Below, piece by piece: positions 7,454 to 16,738 of a stretch of 64,000 nucleotides of DNA. The first letter of the stretch is position 1, and each line of letters starts with the position of its first letter. A program made the translations under genes and the position numbers. Source of the stretch: Candidatus Woesearchaeota archaeon (GTDB lineage Archaea; Nanoarchaeota; Nanoarchaeia; Woesearchaeales; JAGVZT01); contig JAFCGF010000005.1 of assembly GCA_017608295.1 (NCBI GenBank), forward strand, positions 1-64,000, read 5' to 3'. The notes below the pieces were generated by a model. The model saw nothing but the letters and a program-made list of their open reading frames with translations. It was not told where the DNA came from and did no database searches.

Positions 7454-8767
7454 CTATGCCTTCTGCTGCTTCTTCTTCTTGCGGTGCTGATATAACCAGT
7501 AGCCGCCGCCGACGAGAATCACCAGATAGATGAGTGTTGTGATAGGACTTCTCCCTGCAGGGATAAGCCCCAGGCTCTTCGCTTCCTTGACAGAATATAT
7601 TGGGACATTCACTTCATCAGAGAATGTGTATGGCTTGTTGAAGCCGTCCTTGTACTCCACCGAGACAGTCAGGGGAAGCACCTCATCGATATCAGCATCT
7701 ACATTGAGGGTGAACTCAGCAGTCTCGAAATCATCGCTTTCGAGGTTACCGAGGTACACGGTATTCGGAGAGATGACCTGGTACATATCACTAGTCTCCA
7801 GAATCATCGTCATGAACTTTATCTCGCTCGGGCCGACATTCGACACGCTCAGCACGACATCTCCTGTCGAGCTTTTGGTATAGAAGTCCCTGTCCTGCAG
7901 GTTCAGCTCGAACTGCGGGGGCTGGTCCACCACTAAGCCAAGGAAGGTGCTCGTGACATCGGTTTCATATTCAGTCCCGTCCTTGTCAGTATAACTTAAT
8001 GACAGCGGAATCTTATATACCTTACTCTCAGCGTCGCCGTCCACGATGATGGTGAAGGCAATCTCAGTGCTCTTTCCCGGAGCGAGGGAATTCACTGTCT
8101 TCTCGTTGCTCGAGCCAAGCGCGGTAAACGGCAGCTTCTCATAGGGAATCAAGGTTGATTCAGTGATTGTCGTGACGAAGTTGAGCTTCACCTTGATGTC
8201 CTTCAGCACACCGTCGGCGTCGTTCGTCAGCAGGAGCTTGACCTCTGCGGTCTGCCCGGGAGCCGGCCTTTCTGGAATTACAGTCACAGTATCGACAGAC
8301 AGTGTCGAGGTCTGGGAGGCGATGCGCACTCCGAAATCCTCCAGTAGCGTCCAGCTGAGCCCATCATCAAGGGAGTACCTAAGATCAATGGTTTCGTCAC
8401 CTGGAAGCGCTCCAGAATCCACCTGCACCCTGTAATAAAGGGTGGCGACATTATCAGCGGATTGGACGGGCTCCAGGCTGCCAATTTTTTTCTGGGCACT
8501 CACAGTAGGCTCCAGGGAGAAGGGATAGCTCGGCACGAGCTCGAACATCACGTTCTTCGCGGTCTCTGAGCCGATATTCTCCACGTTCCATCTCAATTCC
8601 AGGGTCTCTCCAGGACTCACCGGGTCCGGGCTCTGGCTGGTGAGAGTCACGGTGAGGTCATATCCATCTGCAGAGAGAGGTATGACAATAACCTGTGCCG
8701 CGACGCTGTTCACTACCATGAGGCAGAGCGCGATAAGCGTAATCAGTGCTGGTATTTTCTTGTTCAT
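7454..8767 (-). CDS. Secreted, membrane-anchored NEW3/CARDB-like protein of the ABC operon
   Basis: This 437-residue protein has an N-terminal signal segment (ALITLIALCLMVVNSVAAQ), repeated beta-rich modules (such as SPGETLELRWNVENIGSETAKNV and RPAPGQTAEVKLLLTNDADG) and a C-terminal helix (TTLIYLVILVGGGYWLY) with a Lys-rich tail. The modules resemble NEW3/CARDB Ig-like domains of archaeal surface proteins. It overlaps the upstream ATPase stop (ATGA) and precedes the two permeases, so it probably works outside the cell with this transporter, perhaps as an adaptor between permease and S-layer. Confidence 0.75.
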   Translation of the reverse strand: MNKKIPALITLIALCLMVVNSVAAQVIVIPLSADGYDLTVTLTSQSPDPVSPGETLELRWNVENIGSETAKNVMFELVPSYPFSLEPTVSAQKKIGSLEPVQSADNVATLYYRVQVDSGALPGDETIDLRYSLDDGLSWTLLEDFGVRIASQTSTLSVDTVTVIPERPAPGQTAEVKLLLTNDADGVLKDIKVKLNFVTTITESTLIPYEKLPFTALGSSNEKTVNSLAPGKSTEIAFTIIVDGDAESKVYKIPLSLSYTDKDGTEYETDVTSTFLGLVVDQPPQFELNLQDRDFYTKSSTGDVVLSVSNVGPSEIKFMTMILETSDMYQVISPNTVYLGNLESDDFETAEFTLNVDADIDEVLPLTVSVEYKDGFNKPYTFSDEVNVPIYSVKEAKSLGLIPAGRSPITTLIYLVILVGGGYWLYQHRKKKKQQKA

Positions 8768-9483
8768 TGCTGTTCACCTTTTCCGTTTGTTGAAGTTGAT
8801 TCAATTTTACCGTCACGCAGAAGCTCAGCCCGATCGGCGCACTGCGCCACGTCCTGGTCGTGAGTGACAATGATAATGGTCTTATGCTCAGTCTTGTGAA
8901 GGCCGGTAAGCAAGTCCATGATTTCCTGCCCTGTCTTGGAATCAAGGTTGCCTGTGGGCTCATCGGCAAGCACTACCTCTGGGTCATTCGCAAGCGAGCG
9001 GGCAATAGCCACTCTCTGCTGCTGCCCTCCTGAGAGTTCATTGGGGCGGTGGTGCATCCTATCGCCAAGGCCAACCTGTCCGAGCAGTTTCGCTGCCCTA
9101 TCATGCCGCTGGTCCGCAGTTGTGCCCTGAAAAAGCATTGGCAGAGCCACGTTCTCGAGGGCAGTGAGAGTCTGGATGAGATTGAACTGCTGGAATACAA
9201 ACCCAATTTTTCTCCCCCTAATCTGCGCAAGGTCGCTCTCGCCCAGCTTGGCGATGTCCTGGCCCTCAAGCCAGACAGTGCCTTGAGTAGGAATATCAAG
9301 ACAGCCCACGAGGTTCATCGCAGTGCTTTTCCCGCTTCCGCTTGGACCCTGGATAGCGACAAATTCTCCCCGTTCAATTTTGAGAGTAAGGCCTCGAAGG
9401 GCATGGACTTCTACCTCTCCCATCTGGTAGGTCTTCCAGACGTCCTTCAACTCAATGATTGGTATTCTCGCCATCCCAATCAT
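8764..9483 (-). CDS. MacB/LolD-type ABC transporter ATPase
   Basis: This 239-residue ATPase has Walker A GPSGSGKST, the signature LSGGQQQRVAIARSLANDPEVVLADEPTG with Walker B inside it, and the switch His in IIIVTHDQDVA. The MNLVGCLDIPTQG and GNLDSKTG blocks are typical of the LolD/MacB branch. It is the first gene of a four-gene leftward operon. The ATG at 9474 (MARIPIIELKDVWKTY) is an equally good start. A TTTAAA at 9501-9506 about 25 bases upstream suggests a leaderless transcript. Confidence 0.9.
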   Translation of the reverse strand: MIGMARIPIIELKDVWKTYQMGEVEVHALRGLTLKIERGEFVAIQGPSGSGKSTAMNLVGCLDIPTQGTVWLEGQDIAKLGESDLAQIRGRKIGFVFQQFNLIQTLTALENVALPMLFQGTTADQRHDRAAKLLGQVGLGDRMHHRPNELSGGQQQRVAIARSLANDPEVVLADEPTGNLDSKTGQEIMDLLTGLHKTEHKTIIIVTHDQDVAQCADRAELLRDGKIESTSTNGKGEQQ

Positions 9484-9524
9484 AACATGAGATGTCCAGA
9501 TTTAAAGGTTTCCTTTTTAAACGC

Positions 9525-10694
9525 TCAACGGACAAGGAAATACACAAGCACTATTGCCATAGCTGCACACACCGCGCCTGCATAGAACACTCCAGCTATC
9601 CCAAACACCATATATACGAGTGCCATCACCAATGGACCAAGAGTCTGTCCAAGCCGAAGAACAGTACCATTGACCGACATAAAGGCAGCCCTGTAATTCA
9701 TTGGAGCGAGCTTCACAAGAATCGTATGCAACAAAGGAACGTTAATGCCATGGGCAAGGCCGAACACAATCAAAGGAAGCGCCATTGCCCACATGCTTTT
9801 CATGAAGGGAAACAGGAGAAGCCCAACAGCATACAGGGCAAAGGCAACCTTAAGCAGGCGCTTCTCGGAAAACAGGCTGCCCAGCCTTCCCAATTGTGAT
9901 GATGCAAGTGCAGTCACAATCGACATGAGGGACATCGCCAGCCCAATATCCACGGGAGACGCCTCAAATGAGTCCGCAAGAAGAATGGGAAGGTAGGTGA
10001 GGAACGAGCCATAGAGAATGATGAAGGTGAGCACGCCAGCAAGGAAAATACCCACGACCTTCGCGGTGAGCATCGCCTTCAAGGCGCTCTTCAAATAATC
10101 CCGGATATGCTCATCTCGCTCAGGCTCTGGATTCACCAACCCAAACCAGACAAGGAATGCGACAGGAACCGCAAGCACAGGCAGGGCAAAGGGATAATAC
10201 CAGCCAAGGCCTGCGATGAATCCTCCAATCGCAGGATACGCCGCAGTCCCGACGCTAAGCACGCTCGCGTTGTATCCCATCGCTGTCGTGCATTCCTTTC
10301 CTGAGAAGAGGTCGCCGATAATCGTAACATTAAGAGAGCCAAGGGCAGCTGCACCAATTCCCTGGATGAAGCGAAGAGCGAGTAGCGTAGTCCAATCACG
10401 GGTGAATGCGCAGGCAGTTCCGGCAAGAGCGAACAGGAACAGCGACGGCACGAGAATCCTCTTCCGTCCAAAGCGGTCAGCAAGCACGCCCAGTACAGGA
10501 GTGAGAAATACTCCAGGAAGAGTAAATACGGTGATGAGCAGGCCGACTGCCTGGGGAGACAGGCCAAAGAACTCAATCACCTGGGGAAACGCCGGGGTGA
10601 TGCTCGACACGCCCAAGACGGCCATGAGCGTGACACCATAAATCATCATGAGATTGCGCTCAAGAAACAGATTCTGAGAGGGTTTCTCATCCAT
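9525..10694 (-). CDS. Major facilitator superfamily transporter
   Basis: This protein of about 389 residues has roughly twelve hydrophobic segments and the MFS loop 2-3 motif GVLADRFGRKRI. It resembles 12-helix drug/proton antiporters such as the Bcr/EmrD type, but the substrate is unknown. I chose the ATG at 10694 (MDEKPSQNLFLERNLMMIYG) because a TATA-like TTAATAAAAC at 10720-10729 lies about 30 bases upstream; an in-frame start at 10742 would lie before that promoter. It appears to be transcribed alone. Confidence 0.85.
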   Translation of the reverse strand: MDEKPSQNLFLERNLMMIYGVTLMAVLGVSSITPAFPQVIEFFGLSPQAVGLLITVFTLPGVFLTPVLGVLADRFGRKRILVPSLFLFALAGTACAFTRDWTTLLALRFIQGIGAAALGSLNVTIIGDLFSGKECTTAMGYNASVLSVGTAAYPAIGGFIAGLGWYYPFALPVLAVPVAFLVWFGLVNPEPERDEHIRDYLKSALKAMLTAKVVGIFLAGVLTFIILYGSFLTYLPILLADSFEASPVDIGLAMSLMSIVTALASSQLGRLGSLFSEKRLLKVAFALYAVGLLLFPFMKSMWAMALPLIVFGLAHGINVPLLHTILVKLAPMNYRAAFMSVNGTVLRLGQTLGPLVMALVYMVFGIAGVFYAGAVCAAMAIVLVYFLVR

Positions 10695-10719
10695 GGCAGC
10701 AGCTAGACTAGTAGCTGAA

Positions 10720-10729
10720 TTAATAAAAC
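10720..10729 (-). promoter_or_regulatory. TATA-like element for the MFS gene
   Basis: On the minus strand this AT-rich element (GTTTTATTAA) is centred about 31 bases before the ATG at 10694 and supports that start over the longer frame. Confidence 0.4.
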
Positions 10730-10744
10730 TAGGGGTGGCCAAGA

Positions 10745-11530
10745 TTACTTGTTCCCGTAATTGAAGATTTTGGTGATGTCAGTCATCTCCTCCTCTTCAA
10801 CTGAAAGCCCTCTTCCCCGCGTTGAGGGCTCTGATCCCTCTGGATGGGGGGATGATTCTGCCTGCTCCTCTCTCTTTGGGGGCTCGGGCTCTGCCGGGGT
10901 GATGACCGGCTCCTCTCTTGGCTGTTCAGGGGGTGTTATGGGCTCTTCGACTGGCTCGGGCTCAGCAGCAGATTCCTCTTCTTCTTCACAGGCCGTAATT
11001 GGCGGGCCATAGATAAGGTGCGCATCTGCGTCCAAGATATCCCGGACAGCAGGGTCGTCTGCTGGGTGCTCGAAATCCTCTTTGGGGGCTTCCTCAGGTG
11101 CTTCCGGCGGGGCAGTTGTCGCCTCTTCTACTGTCTCTGCCTCAACCGGTGTTTCCTGAAGGAAGACAGCTGGGGTACTTTCCGGTGCGGGTTTTCGTTC
11201 TGGGGGGCGAGGAGCTGGTTCCTCTTTGAGTGGGACATTCTCTATCTTGCCTGGCTTTCTCTCCTTGTTGAGGTGGCTGACCGGGGGGCCGCATTCCTCA
11301 GGAGTGAGATTATCAATCATCCAGCCCTCTTTTTTGGGGCGTTCAGTAGGATGCCTATTAGGAATCTTCTCTGAGCCATAGGGCTCACTTCCGGGAGTCC
11401 CTTCTTCAATCGATATACTGTTAGCTAAGGATATCGCGTCTATTGCGCTTGCCGCTAAGCCATTCTCCTGAAGCGTCTGTGCAAGCTGTGCAATGTGTGG
11501 ATTTATCCCGTCGAAGCCGCTCTTTCCCAT
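10745..11530 (-). CDS. Acidic Pro/Glu-rich low-complexity protein
   Basis: This 261-residue protein has a short helical head (about residues 1-40, IAQLAQTLQENGLAASAIDA), a middle with a possible conserved core, and a long tract from about 85 to 245 rich in Pro, Glu and Ala. It ends with a possible helix TDITKIFNYGNK. There is no signal peptide or membrane segment. A GAGGTGA ribosome-binding site stands 7 bases before the ATG. The conserved-looking ends with a disordered middle suggest a tether or scaffold, which is inference. Function unknown. Confidence 0.7.
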   Translation of the reverse strand: MGKSGFDGINPHIAQLAQTLQENGLAASAIDAISLANSISIEEGTPGSEPYGSEKIPNRHPTERPKKEGWMIDNLTPEECGPPVSHLNKERKPGKIENVPLKEEPAPRPPERKPAPESTPAVFLQETPVEAETVEEATTAPPEAPEEAPKEDFEHPADDPAVRDILDADAHLIYGPPITACEEEEESAAEPEPVEEPITPPEQPREEPVITPAEPEPPKREEQAESSPHPEGSEPSTRGRGLSVEEEEMTDITKIFNYGNK

Positions 11531-11770
11531 GAATACTCACCTCTTAAGTAGAGCCCCCGCTCTATCGCCATGTAGTATAAAATGTGCTCTTCACTCTTTT
11601 TTTAGGGACTTACTATATTTAAATGTTACCTTTGCCCTCCCAGTATACATTTTTATAAAAAGCTTATGGTCCTACATCAGATACACTGCAACAGATGGTC
11701 TCAAGACTAGAGTCCAAAAACTATACGTCAGAGCAAAAAATACTTAAGGGGAAAAAAACAAGGGTGCATC

Positions 11771-12067
11771 ATGGAAACGCGCAGACAGCAGATTATGGTC
11801 CTACTTCGAGAGGAGCCCATCTCTCTCCAGCATATCGCGAACCTGTTCAAGACTACTGTCAAGGACATCCGCGAGGATATGAAGCACATCAAATATTCCA
11901 TGCAGCAGAATGAAGAGCTTATGATGCTGCCGGCAGAGTGCAAGAGCTGCGGCTATGTCTTCAGGGAGAGGTCAAAGATAAAGCGGCCGACTAAATGCCC
12001 TAAGTGCAAGCATGAGCGTATCATCCCGCCGCTGTTCTCGCTCAAGAAGAAAAAGAAGAAGCATTAA
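11771..12067 (+). CDS. HTH plus zinc-ribbon predicted transcriptional regulator
   Basis: This 98-residue protein has an N-terminal winged-helix-like segment (QIMVLLREEPISLQHIANLFKTTVKDIREDMKHI) and a C-terminal zinc ribbon with CKSCGYVF and CPKCKHERI. It ends in a poly-Lys tail (KKKKKKH). The layout matches the archaeal family of HTH proteins fused to a zinc ribbon (COG3357-like). A TATA-like AATACTTAAG about 30 bases upstream predicts a leaderless message. Its stop overlaps the convergent gene by four bases. Confidence 0.85.
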   Translation: METRRQQIMVLLREEPISLQHIANLFKTTVKDIREDMKHIKYSMQQNEELMMLPAECKSCGYVFRERSKIKRPTKCPKCKHERIIPPLFSLKKKKKKH

Positions 12068-12432
12068 TTGTTGTAGTACTGGCTCGCTGAATCGTCGACT
12101 CCGTCGATAATCTCTTTCAGCTTGTCGATGAATTTAGTATCCGGGGCATCGCCAATCTCATGGTTGTATCCATCACCTTCTTCCTCAACGAAATAGACAT
12201 CGTATTTCTGCGTCTCCCCAAAATAGGCGAGTGTGTGGCTTGTCGCCAGTTCAGGGTCTGCTGCCATGACTGCCTCCCTCACTCTTTCTGGAGGAAGCAC
12301 ATTATGCTCACTGGCGTAGTGCTCCCAGAGTCCGCAGACCAGCAGTTCAACACCAAGGTCGCCCAGCATAATCTGGTAATCGATGTTTGTTCCTTCTTCG
12401 CAATCTTCAAATCTGCAATATCCGAATCCCAT
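12064..12432 (-). CDS. Unknown acidic cytosolic protein
   Basis: This 122-residue protein is strongly acidic and lacks membrane or secretion signals. Visible features are an N-terminal CRFEDCEEG, a helical LWEHYASEHNVLPPERVREAVMAADPE region and an acidic C-terminus. I do not recognise the family. It lies just downstream of mutS on the same strand with 9 bases between, so it may be co-transcribed with mutS. Confidence 0.65.
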   Translation of the reverse strand: MGFGYCRFEDCEEGTNIDYQIMLGDLGVELLVCGLWEHYASEHNVLPPERVREAVMAADPELATSHTLAYFGETQKYDVYFVEEEGDGYNHEIGDAPDTKFIDKLKEIIDGVDDSASQYYNN

Positions 12433-12441
12433 TTTATCCCC

Positions 12442-14904
12442 CTATACATCCAGTAAGCTTTTCTGCTCCTCGTGTTTCTTTGCACGGATCTTACGGAGCA
12501 TTTTGTCCTCTGACATCAGGCGGTCCTGCACTTCACGTGCACGCTCAATGACCTCATGAGGCATGCCAGCAAGCTTTGCCACATGGATACCATAAGACTG
12601 GTCTGTGCCGCCCTCTGCAATCTTCCTCAGGAACACAATCTCCCCGCCCTTGTCCTTCACAAGGATATTCATGTTCCTGACACGCTCAAACTTCTCCCCG
12701 AGCTTGTTCAGCACATGATAATGAGTCGCGAAAAGAGTCTTGGCCTTGAGGTGGTGGTATATGTGTTCGGCGACAGCCCAGGCAAGCGACACCCCGTCAA
12801 ACGTCGATGTCCCCCTTCCAATCTCATCAAGGATAATCAGTGAGCGGGCAGTCGCTGAGTTCACTATGTTGGCGGTCTGCGTCATCTCCACCATGAATGT
12901 GCTCTGTCCGTGAGCCAAATCATCGAACGCGCCAACTCGAGTGAATATTCGGTCAACGAGGCCCATCGTAGCAGACTCAGCAGGCACAAAGCTTCCGGCC
13001 TGAGCCATGAGGCATATCAGGGCAACTTGCCGCATGTAGGTCGACTTGCCTGCCATATTCGGGCCTGTGAGAATGACCATCTCTCCCTGCCCGAGCACGC
13101 AATCATTGGAGATGAACTCCTTGTTCACCGCCTCGACAACAGGATGCCTTCCCTCGCGGATATCCAGCACAATATCATCGCTCAGGAGCGGCTTGGCATA
13201 GCGGTTGCGCAGGGCAGAGTCAGCAAAGGAACACAACACGTCAACTGTCGCAAGGACTGAGCTTGCCTCCTGGATGTCAGCTATCTTCTCCGCAAGCCTT
13301 TGGACAAGCTCATCAAAGAGTTTCTGCTCGAGAGCCACAATACGACCCTCAGCATTCAACACCTTTGCCTCGAGCTGCTTCAGCTCCTCAGTGAAGAAGC
13401 GCTCTCCTGCTGTCAGGGTCTGCTTCCTGATATAGTGCTCAGGCACCTTATGGAGATTTGATTTACTCACGTGAATATAATAGCCGAGCATCCTGTTGTA
13501 TCCTACTTTCAGCGCACTGATACTATTGTCTTTCTTCTCGCGCTGCTCCAATTCCTTCAGCAGCACTTTTCCGTGGGACTTCGCATCCCGCAATTCATCG
13601 AGCTCAGGATTATATCCCTCCTTGATTACGCCGCCGTCAAGCAGTGTCGCTGCAGGCTCAGGCTTCAGCGCCTCCCCCAAATGCTGCGCAAGTGGCTCAA
13701 GAGTATCAAAAGAAGAGAGAGAGGCGAGGACCCCGGTCTCACACTTCTGGAGTTGCGCCTTCACACTGGGCAGCAATGCAATCGTGTCACGCAGGGCAGC
13801 CAGGTCTCTCGGTTTCGCCCTGCCCACCATCACCTTGGACTGCAATCTCTCAATATCAGCTGCCTGTTTCAACAGGGTTCGGAGTTCCTCACGCACAATC
13901 GGCTTTTTGGTGAGCTCCTCAACAGCGTCGAGCCGCGCGTTAATCCCCTTGACATCCATCAGAGGCTGCGATAGCCATTTCTTCAGAAGCCGCGCTCCCA
14001 TCGCTGTGCGCGTACGGTCAAGCACCTCAAGCAGAGTGTTCTTTGAGGACCCATCCCTTATATTGCGCAGTATCTCGAGATTTCGAAGTGTGACCTCGTC
14101 AAGCACCATGAATTCGCTGGGAGAGAAGTAGGAAATCTTCCGGATGAAGTCAAGGGACTGCTTCTGCGTCTCGGTCAGATAACAAAGAAGCGCACCGGCA
14201 GCAGAGCTCGCAAGCTGCTTCTCCTGAAGGCCGAAGCCATCAAGCGAAGCAACCTTGAAATGCTCTCTCAATAATTCCTCGCACCTGTCACCCTGAAACT
14301 GCACGTCCTCAACAGGGGAGAGGTAGGCAGCGTCCTTCAGCTCCTCGAACAGCTCCTTATCCACTCCTAAGCTCATTGGGACGATAATCTCTGCTGGAGA
14401 GAACTGCGCCATCACAGCACGCAATTCCTTGCGGTGCAATTCAGTGGCGAGGAACTCGGCAGTCGAGATGTCGGCAAAGGCAGCCCCTATTTTGTCGCCT
14501 TTGATAGTAAGCGCCATAAGGTAATTATTGCTCTTCTCATTGAGCAGCTCATTCTCAACCACTGAACCAGGAGTGATTACACGAACAACATCGCGCTTCA
14601 CCACTCCCTTCGCGAATTTTGGGTCCTCTATCTGCTCGCATATTGCGAGCTTGTAGCCTGCCTTGACGAACTTCGCAAGGTAAGGCTCAAGTGCATGGTA
14701 GGGAATGCCTGACAGCGGAATCTTCTTGTCGTCAAACATTCCCCTCGAAGTGAGCGTGATATCCAATACTCTGGAGGCAATCTTGGCGTCTTCGAAGAAC
14801 ATCTCGTAGAAGTCTCCCATCCGGAACATGATGACACAGTCTGGATATTCACCCTTGAACCGGAAATACTGCTGCATCGCAGGAGTAATTTTCTTGCCAG
14901 CCAT
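12442..14904 (-). CDS. mutS: DNA mismatch repair protein MutS
   Basis: This 820-residue MutS1 protein has the mismatch-reading motif FRMGDFYEMF near residues 26-35 (Phe-x-Glu), a lever/clamp region, Walker A GPNMAGKSTY near 615-624, Walker B LIILDEIGRGTS and the C-terminal helix-turn-helix. All domains are present at normal bacterial length. MutS detects mismatches and recruits MutL, which is not in the window. Most archaea lack MutS1; where present it is usually taken to be of bacterial origin. A GAGGGGC site 6-7 bases before the ATG supports the start. Confidence 0.94.
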   Translation of the reverse strand: MAGKKITPAMQQYFRFKGEYPDCVIMFRMGDFYEMFFEDAKIASRVLDITLTSRGMFDDKKIPLSGIPYHALEPYLAKFVKAGYKLAICEQIEDPKFAKGVVKRDVVRVITPGSVVENELLNEKSNNYLMALTIKGDKIGAAFADISTAEFLATELHRKELRAVMAQFSPAEIIVPMSLGVDKELFEELKDAAYLSPVEDVQFQGDRCEELLREHFKVASLDGFGLQEKQLASSAAGALLCYLTETQKQSLDFIRKISYFSPSEFMVLDEVTLRNLEILRNIRDGSSKNTLLEVLDRTRTAMGARLLKKWLSQPLMDVKGINARLDAVEELTKKPIVREELRTLLKQAADIERLQSKVMVGRAKPRDLAALRDTIALLPSVKAQLQKCETGVLASLSSFDTLEPLAQHLGEALKPEPAATLLDGGVIKEGYNPELDELRDAKSHGKVLLKELEQREKKDNSISALKVGYNRMLGYYIHVSKSNLHKVPEHYIRKQTLTAGERFFTEELKQLEAKVLNAEGRIVALEQKLFDELVQRLAEKIADIQEASSVLATVDVLCSFADSALRNRYAKPLLSDDIVLDIREGRHPVVEAVNKEFISNDCVLGQGEMVILTGPNMAGKSTYMRQVALICLMAQAGSFVPAESATMGLVDRIFTRVGAFDDLAHGQSTFMVEMTQTANIVNSATARSLIILDEIGRGTSTFDGVSLAWAVAEHIYHHLKAKTLFATHYHVLNKLGEKFERVRNMNILVKDKGGEIVFLRKIAEGGTDQSYGIHVAKLAGMPHEVIERAREVQDRLMSEDKMLRKIRAKKHEEQKSLLDV

Positions 14905-14955
14905 AACTGCCCCTCTTGCATCTGAGTTTTGCAGGAGTTTTATAAGAGTTTGGTC

Positions 14956-15786
14956 TCAGGTCGAAGAAAAGGGCTCAACAGCGTCCCAGTCGCCGCCAAT
15001 CCACTCATCGTCCTCGCCCTTCCAGTAGAGCTTGTTTCCGTATTCAAAGAAGTCATGGAAGTGATAGAACTCAAGGGTGTGCGGCTCAAGCTGTGCATCC
15101 ACATAATATGTGCATCGTACAGCAGGGCCCTGCACCATGGGGTCAAGGTCGATGGCGATGTTGCTCTGGTCAGTGATATAATATGTGCTGTCAGTTGATG
15201 ATGAGCCGACGCTTGGGCTCTTTCCATTGGTAAAATGCATCTCGCAATGCTTCGCCCACTTTCCCCCGTACGACGTATCTCCTATGCAGAGGATATTAGA
15301 GTGCTCAGCGAACGCCCCGACAGAATGGAACCTGCCGACGTAGGTGACGGCAAGCGTGTCGTCCTCTGTGCCGTGAAGGTCTCCGCCTATGTAGAACTCA
15401 CGGCTGTCGCGGCTCGTGTCCACGGTGAGGGCATTGTGGCCCAACTCATACAGGGCCTGCACGACGGGGTCGAGGACCCTGCGCGGCTTGGCGAACTCAT
15501 AGCCATCTGCAGCAAGTACCTCATCCACAAGCGCATCGAGGAAGCCCTGGGGCTCGAAGCTCTTGTCCTTGAGGAATTGCCGCGCCATCTCGGCTGCGTG
15601 GTCGAAGGACTCCTTCCTCTTCTCACGGAACATTGAATCATCAAGGGACAGGGTTCCATTAACATACAGGCCGACGAGATAGTCCACGAGCTCAGAGCAG
15701 TCCAGCTCTTCGGCTGGCTCATAGTGCTCGCGCTCTTTATGTTCGCCTTCGTCTGCAAGCTCCTCTCCAAGGATATCGCGGCTCAT
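14956..15786 (-). CDS. Four-paralogue family member 1 (last gene), unknown function
   Basis: This 276-residue protein belongs with the three genes upstream. Shared features are the start MSRDxL, an acidic segment with EHYEP, the motif DPVVQALYELGHNAL near residues 105-120, a GTEDDTLAVTY segment, and a Cys- and Gly-rich beta half with CEMHFTNG and CTYYVD. The C-terminal motif has diverged to YGNKLYWKGEDDEWIGGDWDAVEPF, with a small duplication. It is separated from its neighbour by 133 bases and has its own GGGGTGG ribosome-binding site. No signal peptide or membrane helix. Function unknown. Confidence 0.75.
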   Translation of the reverse strand: MSRDILGEELADEGEHKEREHYEPAEELDCSELVDYLVGLYVNGTLSLDDSMFREKRKESFDHAAEMARQFLKDKSFEPQGFLDALVDEVLAADGYEFAKPRRVLDPVVQALYELGHNALTVDTSRDSREFYIGGDLHGTEDDTLAVTYVGRFHSVGAFAEHSNILCIGDTSYGGKWAKHCEMHFTNGKSPSVGSSSTDSTYYITDQSNIAIDLDPMVQGPAVRCTYYVDAQLEPHTLEFYHFHDFFEYGNKLYWKGEDDEWIGGDWDAVEPFSST

Positions 15787-15919
15787 CTAGCCACCCCGTA
15801 AACAAAAGACGTGCCCGGGGAGGATGCTTCACAGGCAGTTTTGACAGCACCAGAACTATCCTGCTGGACATCTCTCCCATTGCACATCGTTCTCACAGTA
15901 GTGAGTGGAATAATTGAAA
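15787..15919 (-). other. 133-base spacer inside the four-paralogue cluster
   Basis: The spacer separates paralogues 2 and 1. The end of paralogue 2 still carries a GAGGTGA sequence as at the coupled junctions, but no start codon follows it. I see no small gene and no clear TATA box here. Confidence 0.4.
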
Positions 15920-16738
15920 TCAAAATGTCACCTCGCGCCATCCTTCCTTGCCGTCAGGCTCGAAGAGGCGGTTCCTGTATGAGTCGCAGAAGGTGTCGCT
16001 GTCCTTGAAGAGCGAGCCCTGCTTGAACCTCAGCCACTCATTCATGCTCACCCTTTCAGACACATAGAACTGGCTATGCTTCGCATCACCCACATGGCTA
16101 ATGCAGTCTGAAGTCGGGACTCGGAAGGTGCAATACTCCACAGGATACTTGCCCACACCCTCGACAGCGTCTTCACAGATGAATTCGGAATATCTCGCAA
16201 AACCACTGCCAGGGTACTCTGCATTACCATGAAGAGTTATCTTACAGTACTGGGCCCCGCATCCCAGCTGCTGGATGAAAGGGGTCCTCACAGTGAGTTC
16301 AAGGGGCCTGCCCCGTGTCCCTTTCAGAGTGCCAAGGGAATAGCCCAAAGGCTTGTCGAGATAGGGAGGCAGTGTGAGATCAAAATCATTGTGGCCAAGG
16401 TTGTACAGTGCCTGAATCAAGGGATCAATAAGATGCTTCGCCATGGCAATGCGTAGGAATGAGCCCTCAGGCTCGCGCATCCAGAGTGAGGTGACAACTG
16501 CATCCAGAAATGGCCTGTGCGCAAAATTTTCAATGGGTTCCAACAATGATTCATACAATGGGATAAGGACATGCTTACCAATCCCATCATATCCAATCTC
16601 CTTGAAGCGCCTCTCAACCCAATCATCAACAATACGGCCGGCAAGACCCTGATGCTCATATTCTAGCCCAGCTTCATAGGTCTCCGATTCATCAGAAAGC
16701 TCCAATCCTTCCAATCCGTCAAGGAGATCACGGCTCAC
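15920..16738 (-). CDS. Four-paralogue family member 2, unknown function
   Basis: This protein of about 272 residues starts at GTG 16738 (MSRDLLDGLEGLELS), which overlaps the previous stop (GTGA) and follows the GAGGTG site in the end of the upstream gene. It has the family motifs DPLIQALYNLGHNDF, GTLKGTRGRPLELTVR, CKITLHGN, a YSEF-type repeat, CTFRV and SQFYVSE, and the terminal RNRLFEPDGKEGWREVTF. The second half looks like short repeating beta strands ending in Cys/Ser-rich turns, compatible with a beta-solenoid or jelly-roll. No catalytic motif is evident. Confidence 0.75.
   Translation of the reverse strand: MSRDLLDGLEGLELSDESETYEAGLEYEHQGLAGRIVDDWVERRFKEIGYDGIGKHVLIPLYESLLEPIENFAHRPFLDAVVTSLWMREPEGSFLRIAMAKHLIDPLIQALYNLGHNDFDLTLPPYLDKPLGYSLGTLKGTRGRPLELTVRTPFIQQLGCGAQYCKITLHGNAEYPGSGFARYSEFICEDAVEGVGKYPVEYCTFRVPTSDCISHVGDAKHSQFYVSERVSMNEWLRFKQGSLFKDSDTFCDSYRNRLFEPDGKEGWREVTF

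Noticed and set aside
13496..14131. A 211-codon plus-strand frame opposite mutS, Ser-rich
   Set aside because: Serine-rich antisense frames arise from the codon use of the real gene; mutS motifs on the minus strand are unambiguous.
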